A stretch of DNA of 64,000 nt, taken from positions 372,001-436,000 of the forward strand of contig CAVSPF010000003.1 in the NCBI GenBank assembly GCA_963729995.1, read 5' to 3'. The DNA comes from VRUE01 sp963729995 (lineage in GTDB: Bacteria > Actinomycetota > Thermoleophilia > Solirubrobacterales > 70-9). This document shows, piece after piece, positions 60,133 through 64,000 of the stretch. The stretch's first letter is position 1. The number at the start of each line of letters is the position of its first letter. Made by a program: the position numbers and the translations under genes. The notes beneath the pieces are model-generated. The model was not told where the DNA came from and ran no database searches. It saw only the letters and a program-made list of their open reading frames with translations.

Positions 60133-60840
60133 ATGGATGCCGTGAACGAGCACGTCTTCTCGCATGGGATGCAGGACACGCGGGAGGCGTTCGAGGCGTG
60201 GAACGGGCGGCCGTGGGCGGTGTTGCGCGGGTGGCTGGCGCTCAGCCTGGCGATCGCGCTGACGCTGCTCACTGCGGTGTGGGTCGCCTCGGGGATGCTG
60301 ACGCCCGACATCACGCCGATTCACCTGGCCGGCCTGACCGAATCGGCCGGGCCCGCCGACCTGCTGCCGATCCTCTGGCGCAACTCGCTGGTGCTGGCGC
60401 TGCATGCGACGGCCTGCGTCGCCGGCTTCATCGCCGGCGCCTCGATGCCGATCGCCGCCGCGCAGCGCACCGGCCTCTCTCGCTGGATCCACGTCAAGGC
60501 GGGCCAGTTCGCGATCCTCTTCGTCTGCGCCGTAACCCTCTTCTCCCTGTCCACCCAGGTGCTCTACCTCGGTTTCCAGGGGGCGACGCTCGCCTTCCAG
60601 CTCCACGTCCCCCGGGCCGAGCTCCTCCTCAGCGTCCTGCCCCACGCGATCCCCGAGCTGACCGCCCTCTTTCTGCCGCTTGCCGCCTGGCTGATCGCCA
60701 GCCGTCGCGGCGAGTGGAACCGGTTGCTCGCCGCCACCTTCATCACCGTCGCGCTCGCCGTCCCAACCCTGGTGGTGGCTGCCACCATCGAGGTGTACGT
60801 CTGGCCTCACATCCTCGAGGCACTCTCGCCCGTCTTCTAA
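60133..60840 (+). CDS. Stage II sporulation protein M-like membrane protein
   Basis: The 235-residue product has about six hydrophobic helices. The pattern of an N-terminal charged helix, WRNSLVLALHATACVAGFIAG, and the HAIPELTALFLPLAAWLIA segment matches SpoIIM/DUF95 proteins, which are widespread in non-sporulating actinobacteria. Sporulation is not implied. The gene ends 31 bp before leuS. Confidence 0.75.
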   Translation: MDAVNEHVFSHGMQDTREAFEAWNGRPWAVLRGWLALSLAIALTLLTAVWVASGMLTPDITPIHLAGLTESAGPADLLPILWRNSLVLALHATACVAGFIAGASMPIAAAQRTGLSRWIHVKAGQFAILFVCAVTLFSLSTQVLYLGFQGATLAFQLHVPRAELLLSVLPHAIPELTALFLPLAAWLIASRRGEWNRLLAATFITVALAVPTLVVAATIEVYVWPHILEALSPVF

Positions 60841-60871
60841 AGCCACCCTCCCCACCGTAAGATCGCGGTCG

Positions 60872-63361
60872 ATGAGCGGGTACGACCCAAAGGCGATCGA
60901 GGCGAGGTGGCAGCAGGTTTGGGCTGAGGAGCGGACCTGGGAGGTCGCCAATCCGGGACAGCCCGGCTTCGACGGCTCGAAGCCGAAGTCCTACGTGCTG
61001 GAGATGCTGCCCTACCCATCCGGTGAGCCTCACGTCGGCCACCTCAAGGTCTATTCGGTCGGCGATGCGATTGCCCACTTCCGCCGCCGCCACGGCTTCG
61101 AGGTGATTCACCCGATGGGCTATGACTCGTTTGGCCTGCCGGCCGAGAACAACGCGATCAAGACGGGCGAGCCTCCGCGCCAGGCGACCGAGCGCTCCAT
61201 CGACACCTTCCGCCGCCAGTTCGGCGAGTGGGGGATCTCGATCGACTGGTCTCGCGGGCTGGCCACCCACACGCCGGAGTACTACCGCTGGACGCAGTGG
61301 ATCTTCCTGCAGCTCTTCGAGCACGGTCTCGCCTACCGCGCCGAGGCTCCAGTCCAATGGTGCCCGCTGGACGCGACCGTGCTCGCCAACGAGCAGGTCG
61401 TCGACGGTCGCTGCGAGCGCTGTGGGACTCCGGTCGAGCAACGCAAGCTCGAGCAGTGGTTCTTCAGGATCACCGAGTACGCGGAGCGGCTGCTTGCGGA
61501 CTTCGACCGGCTCGAGTCCTGGCCCGAGCACGTGGTGACCATGCAGCGCAACTGGATCGGCCGCTCCGAGGGGGCGGAGGTCGTCTTCCGCTGCGAGGAG
61601 CTCGGCCTCGACTTCCCGGTCTTCACCACCCGCCCCGACACGCTCTTCGGCGCCACCTTCTTCGTCCTCGCCCCCGAGCACCCCGAGCTGGAGCGCTTGG
61701 TCGCCGGCACGCCGGCTGAGGAGGCGGTGCGCGAGTACGTCAACCGGGTCGCCCGCGAGTCGGTCGAGGAGCGCGGCGACGAGGACCGCCCCAAGACCGG
61801 CGTGCCGCTGGGTCGCACGGTCGTCAACCCCGTCAACGGCGAGGAGATCCCGATGTTCGTCGCCGACTACGTGCTGATGGAGTACGGCACGGGGGCGATC
61901 ATGGCGGTGCCCGCCCACGACAGCCGCGACTACGAGTTCGCCAAGGCTTTCGATCTGCCGATCAAGCGGGTGATCGAGGGGGTTGACCCCGAGCTGGCGA
62001 GTGACGACGAGGGCCTTCCCTACGCCGGCCACGGGCCGATGACGGGCTCCGGCCGCTTCGACGGCAAGGGCAACCGGGACGCGTATGAGGAGATCGTCGC
62101 GTGGCTTGCCTCGGAGGGACGCGGTCACCCCTCCGTCAACTACCGGCTGCGCGACTGGCTGGTGTCGCGGCAGCGCTATTGGGGCGCGCCGATCCCGGTC
62201 GTCTACTGCGATGCGTGCGGGATCGTCCCCGTCCCCGACGATCAGCTCCCGGTCGAGCTGCCAGAGGTCGAGGACTACGCGCCGCAGGGCCGCAGCCCGC
62301 TGGCCGCCGCCGAGGACTGGGTTGCGACGGAGTGCCCGCGCTGCGGCGGCCCGGCCCGCCGCGAGACCGACACGATGGACACCTTCGTCGACTCCTCCTG
62401 GTACTTCATCCGCTACCTCGACCCGCGCAACTCCGAGGCCGCCTGGGATCGCTCCGCGGCGGACCACTGGCTCCCGGTCGACCAGTACATCGGCGGGGTG
62501 GAGCACGCGATCCTGCACCTGATGTACGCCCGTTTCCTCACCAAGGCGCTGGCAGACCTGGGGCACCTCTCCGTGCAGGAGCCGTTTGCCAACCTCTTCA
62601 CGCAGGGGATGATCACCCGCGACGGGGCGAAGATGTCGAAGTCGAAGGGCAACGCCGTCAGCCCCGCCGAGTACGTCGAGCGCTACGGTGCCGACACGGC
62701 CCGCACCTACGTCTGCTTCATGGGCCCGCCGGAGCGCGGCGGCGACTGGGCCGACGAGGGCGTGGAGGGCGTCAACCGATTCCTCTCGCGCCTCTGGAGG
62801 CTCTGCGCGGAGGTCGAGGGACGGGAGGCGGCCGAGGTCGACGCCGCTGCGGCCGAGGGCGACGCCCGCGACCTGCTCGCCAAGGCCCACTGGGCGATCG
62901 ACAAGGTGACGCGGGACTTCCAGCGCGGCTTCCAGTTCAACACCGCGATCGCTGCGGTGATGGAGCTGGTCAACGAGGCCTATCGCGTCAAGGATTCTCT
63001 CTACGGCGACCCTGCGGGCGCCGCCACGGTCCGCTTCGCAGCCGCCACGGCCGCCTCGCTGATCTTCCCGTTCGCACCGCACCTGGGGGCGGAGGTCTGG
63101 GAGCGCTTGCGGGGCGGGCGCGTCTGGGAGCAGCCGTGGCCGCTGGCCGACCCAGAGCTGCTGACCAGCGACACGGTGACGCTGGTGGTGCAGGTGAACG
63201 GCAAGCTGCGCGACCGGATCGAGGCCGCCGCGGACGCGCCCGAAGCGGAGCTTCTGGCCCTCGCCCGTGAGAGCGAGAAGGTGCGACGCCATCTAGACGG
63301 CAAGGAGGTCGTCAAGGAGGTCGTCGTGCCCGGCAAGCTGGTCAACCTGGTCGTCCGCTGA
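60872..63361 (+). CDS. leuS: Leucyl-tRNA synthetase
   Basis: The product is 829 residues. HIGH-type motif is HVGH in PYPSGEPHVGHLKVY. The CP1 editing domain holds TRPDTLFGATFFVLAPEHP and the TxxxxGVPAHD-like MAVPAHDSRDYEF. There is a zinc-like CDAC/CPRC pair near residues 445-490, and the catalytic loop is AKMSKSKGN near residue 588. The C-terminal anticodon and leucine-specific parts are complete. It charges tRNA-Leu with editing. Confidence 0.96.
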   Translation: MSGYDPKAIEARWQQVWAEERTWEVANPGQPGFDGSKPKSYVLEMLPYPSGEPHVGHLKVYSVGDAIAHFRRRHGFEVIHPMGYDSFGLPAENNAIKTGEPPRQATERSIDTFRRQFGEWGISIDWSRGLATHTPEYYRWTQWIFLQLFEHGLAYRAEAPVQWCPLDATVLANEQVVDGRCERCGTPVEQRKLEQWFFRITEYAERLLADFDRLESWPEHVVTMQRNWIGRSEGAEVVFRCEELGLDFPVFTTRPDTLFGATFFVLAPEHPELERLVAGTPAEEAVREYVNRVARESVEERGDEDRPKTGVPLGRTVVNPVNGEEIPMFVADYVLMEYGTGAIMAVPAHDSRDYEFAKAFDLPIKRVIEGVDPELASDDEGLPYAGHGPMTGSGRFDGKGNRDAYEEIVAWLASEGRGHPSVNYRLRDWLVSRQRYWGAPIPVVYCDACGIVPVPDDQLPVELPEVEDYAPQGRSPLAAAEDWVATECPRCGGPARRETDTMDTFVDSSWYFIRYLDPRNSEAAWDRSAADHWLPVDQYIGGVEHAILHLMYARFLTKALADLGHLSVQEPFANLFTQGMITRDGAKMSKSKGNAVSPAEYVERYGADTARTYVCFMGPPERGGDWADEGVEGVNRFLSRLWRLCAEVEGREAAEVDAAAAEGDARDLLAKAHWAIDKVTRDFQRGFQFNTAIAAVMELVNEAYRVKDSLYGDPAGAATVRFAAATAASLIFPFAPHLGAEVWERLRGGRVWEQPWPLADPELLTSDTVTLVVQVNGKLRDRIEAAADAPEAELLALARESEKVRRHLDGKEVVKEVVVPGKLVNLVVR

Positions 63362-63409
63362 GCCGGGCTGCATGGTTCTCGGGGCCTCAGTCTGGTACAA
63401 AGCGCGCCG

Positions 63410-63808
63410 ATGCTAGTCAGACGGCTCGCAGAGGCTCCCGTCGAGGAGTGGCACCGGCTCCGATCCCACGTTCTGATGGACGCCGGGGAACTGGGCGCCC
63501 GCAACATGTCCGTGACCTGGCTGGAGATACCCGCCGGGACCGAGGAGACGCTGCGCTCGCACGAGGAGGCTGAGCAGGTATACGTCGTGGTGGGGGGCGC
63601 GGGAACGATGTCGGTGGCCGGCGACACGCAGGACGTGGGGAACGGCGACCTGATCCTGGTCCCGCCCGCCACCGACCACTCGATTGCAAACCACGGCGAC
63701 AGCCCGCTGACCTGTGTCTCGGTTCAGTCGCCGCCGGTCGCGGTCACCGAGCTCTATGGCGGGCAGATGGCCGAGGTCAGTGGTTACGACGACGACGAGG
63801 ACTTGTAG
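63410..63808 (+). CDS. Cupin-domain protein
   Basis: The 132-residue product has a single conserved beta-barrel: AGTEETLRSHEEAEQVYVVVGG (motif 1, with one His and Glu) and NGDLILVPPATDHSIANHGD (motif 2, with a His). It probably binds a metal and a small ligand. It ends with an acidic tail (SGYDDDEDL). The function is unknown. Confidence 0.87.
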   Translation: MLVRRLAEAPVEEWHRLRSHVLMDAGELGARNMSVTWLEIPAGTEETLRSHEEAEQVYVVVGGAGTMSVAGDTQDVGNGDLILVPPATDHSIANHGDSPLTCVSVQSPPVAVTELYGGQMAEVSGYDDDEDL

Positions 63809-63823
63809 CCGAATTGTTTGATT

Positions 63824-63842
63824 GCGCGCGCCACGCGCGCGC
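63824..63842 (+). terminator. GC-repeat hairpin after the cupin gene
   Basis: GCGCGCGC (63824-63831) and GCGCGCGC (63835-63842) flank CAC, forming an 8-bp stem 16 bp past the stop. Confidence 0.45.
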
Positions 63843-63865
63843 CCGGGCCGGGGACCGTTCGGTTC

Positions 63866-64000
63866 GTGCCCGATCTATCCCGCTCCCAGGTCGTTGTCTA
63901 TGGAGCTGTCGCGGTTGCGCTGCTGCTGGTTGGGGCGCGGGCGATCCGGGCTGAGGGGAGTGGCGCACCGCCCGCCCGGTCGCCTGTCCAGGGCGGTCCG
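63866..64000 (+). CDS. Start of a ComEA-like DNA-uptake protein (cut by window edge)
   Basis: GTG at 63866 opens 45 codons to the window end. The sequence has a short polar start (MPDLSRSQ), a membrane helix (VVVYGAVAVALLLVGARAI) and a Pro/Ser/Gly-rich linker. ComEA proteins have this anchor before a soluble helix-hairpin-helix domain, and comEA commonly follows leuS in this group. The domain itself lies outside the window, so the name is inferred. Confidence 0.5.
   Translation, partial: MPDLSRSQVVVYGAVAVALLLVGARAIRAEGSGAPPARSPVQGGP

Overview
The window is high-GC bacterial chromosome, dense with genes, and looks like an actinobacterium of the Thermoleophilia/Solirubrobacterales type. This is inferred, not proven. 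The support is the GC-rich codon use, frequent GTG/TTG starts, a collagen-like secreted protein with an 'ALFVAMGGTGYAA'-type signal peptide, small conserved membrane proteins, and the order clpP-clpX-valS-folC ... ndk-maf-mreBCD-mrdA-rodA-rng-rplU-rpmA-obgE-proB-proA-nadD-rsfS ... leuS-(comEA-like). No intergenic stretch exceeds 300 bp.

Layout. Positions 1-32.4 kb are mixed accessory and metabolic genes in short runs on both strands: a truncated class IV aminotransferase, a thiolase, a CysA-like sulfurtransferase, a minus-strand run (cobalamin adenosyltransferase, OsmC, SDR, CoA-type Nudix), a DUF1015 gene, tRNA-Pro, msrA, a large GT-C-like membrane protein, tRNA-Arg, redox and ferric-reductase-like membrane proteins, tRNA-His, an intact IS630-family element, a frameshifted collagen-like gene, thioredoxin-like proteins with a GT87-like mannosyltransferase, a DHFR-like/VOC/ECF-sigma cluster, an ABC-2 exporter, a secreted serine protease pair, a divergent BadI-like/BadH-like pair (alicyclic acyl-CoA ring opening), a VIT1/CCC1 transporter, a nitronate monooxygenase, an ArsR regulator and a GH15 enzyme.

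Positions 32.5-63.4 kb are mostly plus-strand housekeeping: protein quality control (tig, clpP, M23 peptidase, clpX), tRNA charging (valS, leuS), folate (folC), nucleotide metabolism (ndk, maf), rod-shape wall synthesis (mreB-mreC-mreD-mrdA-rodA), RNA processing and ribosome biogenesis (rng, rplU, rpmA, obgE, rsfS), proline (proB, proA) and NAD (nadD). A two-gene restriction-modification module lies exactly between rpmA and obgE.

The main oddities are: (i) clpX reads as starting with CTG and folC with ATA, each with a good Shine-Dalgarno sequence, so ATG/GTG/TTG-only callers clip both proteins; (ii) long intergenic palindromes with perfect 17-20 bp arms at 3264-3366, 41710-41822 and 56511-56632, the last two sharing an inner T-run/A-run architecture; (iii) palindromic in-frame insertions inside valS and maf; (iv) an IS630 copy whose transposase stop codon is completed by the TA target duplication; (v) a 15-bp stem that hides the start codon of an ECF sigma gene; (vi) the restriction-modification island.
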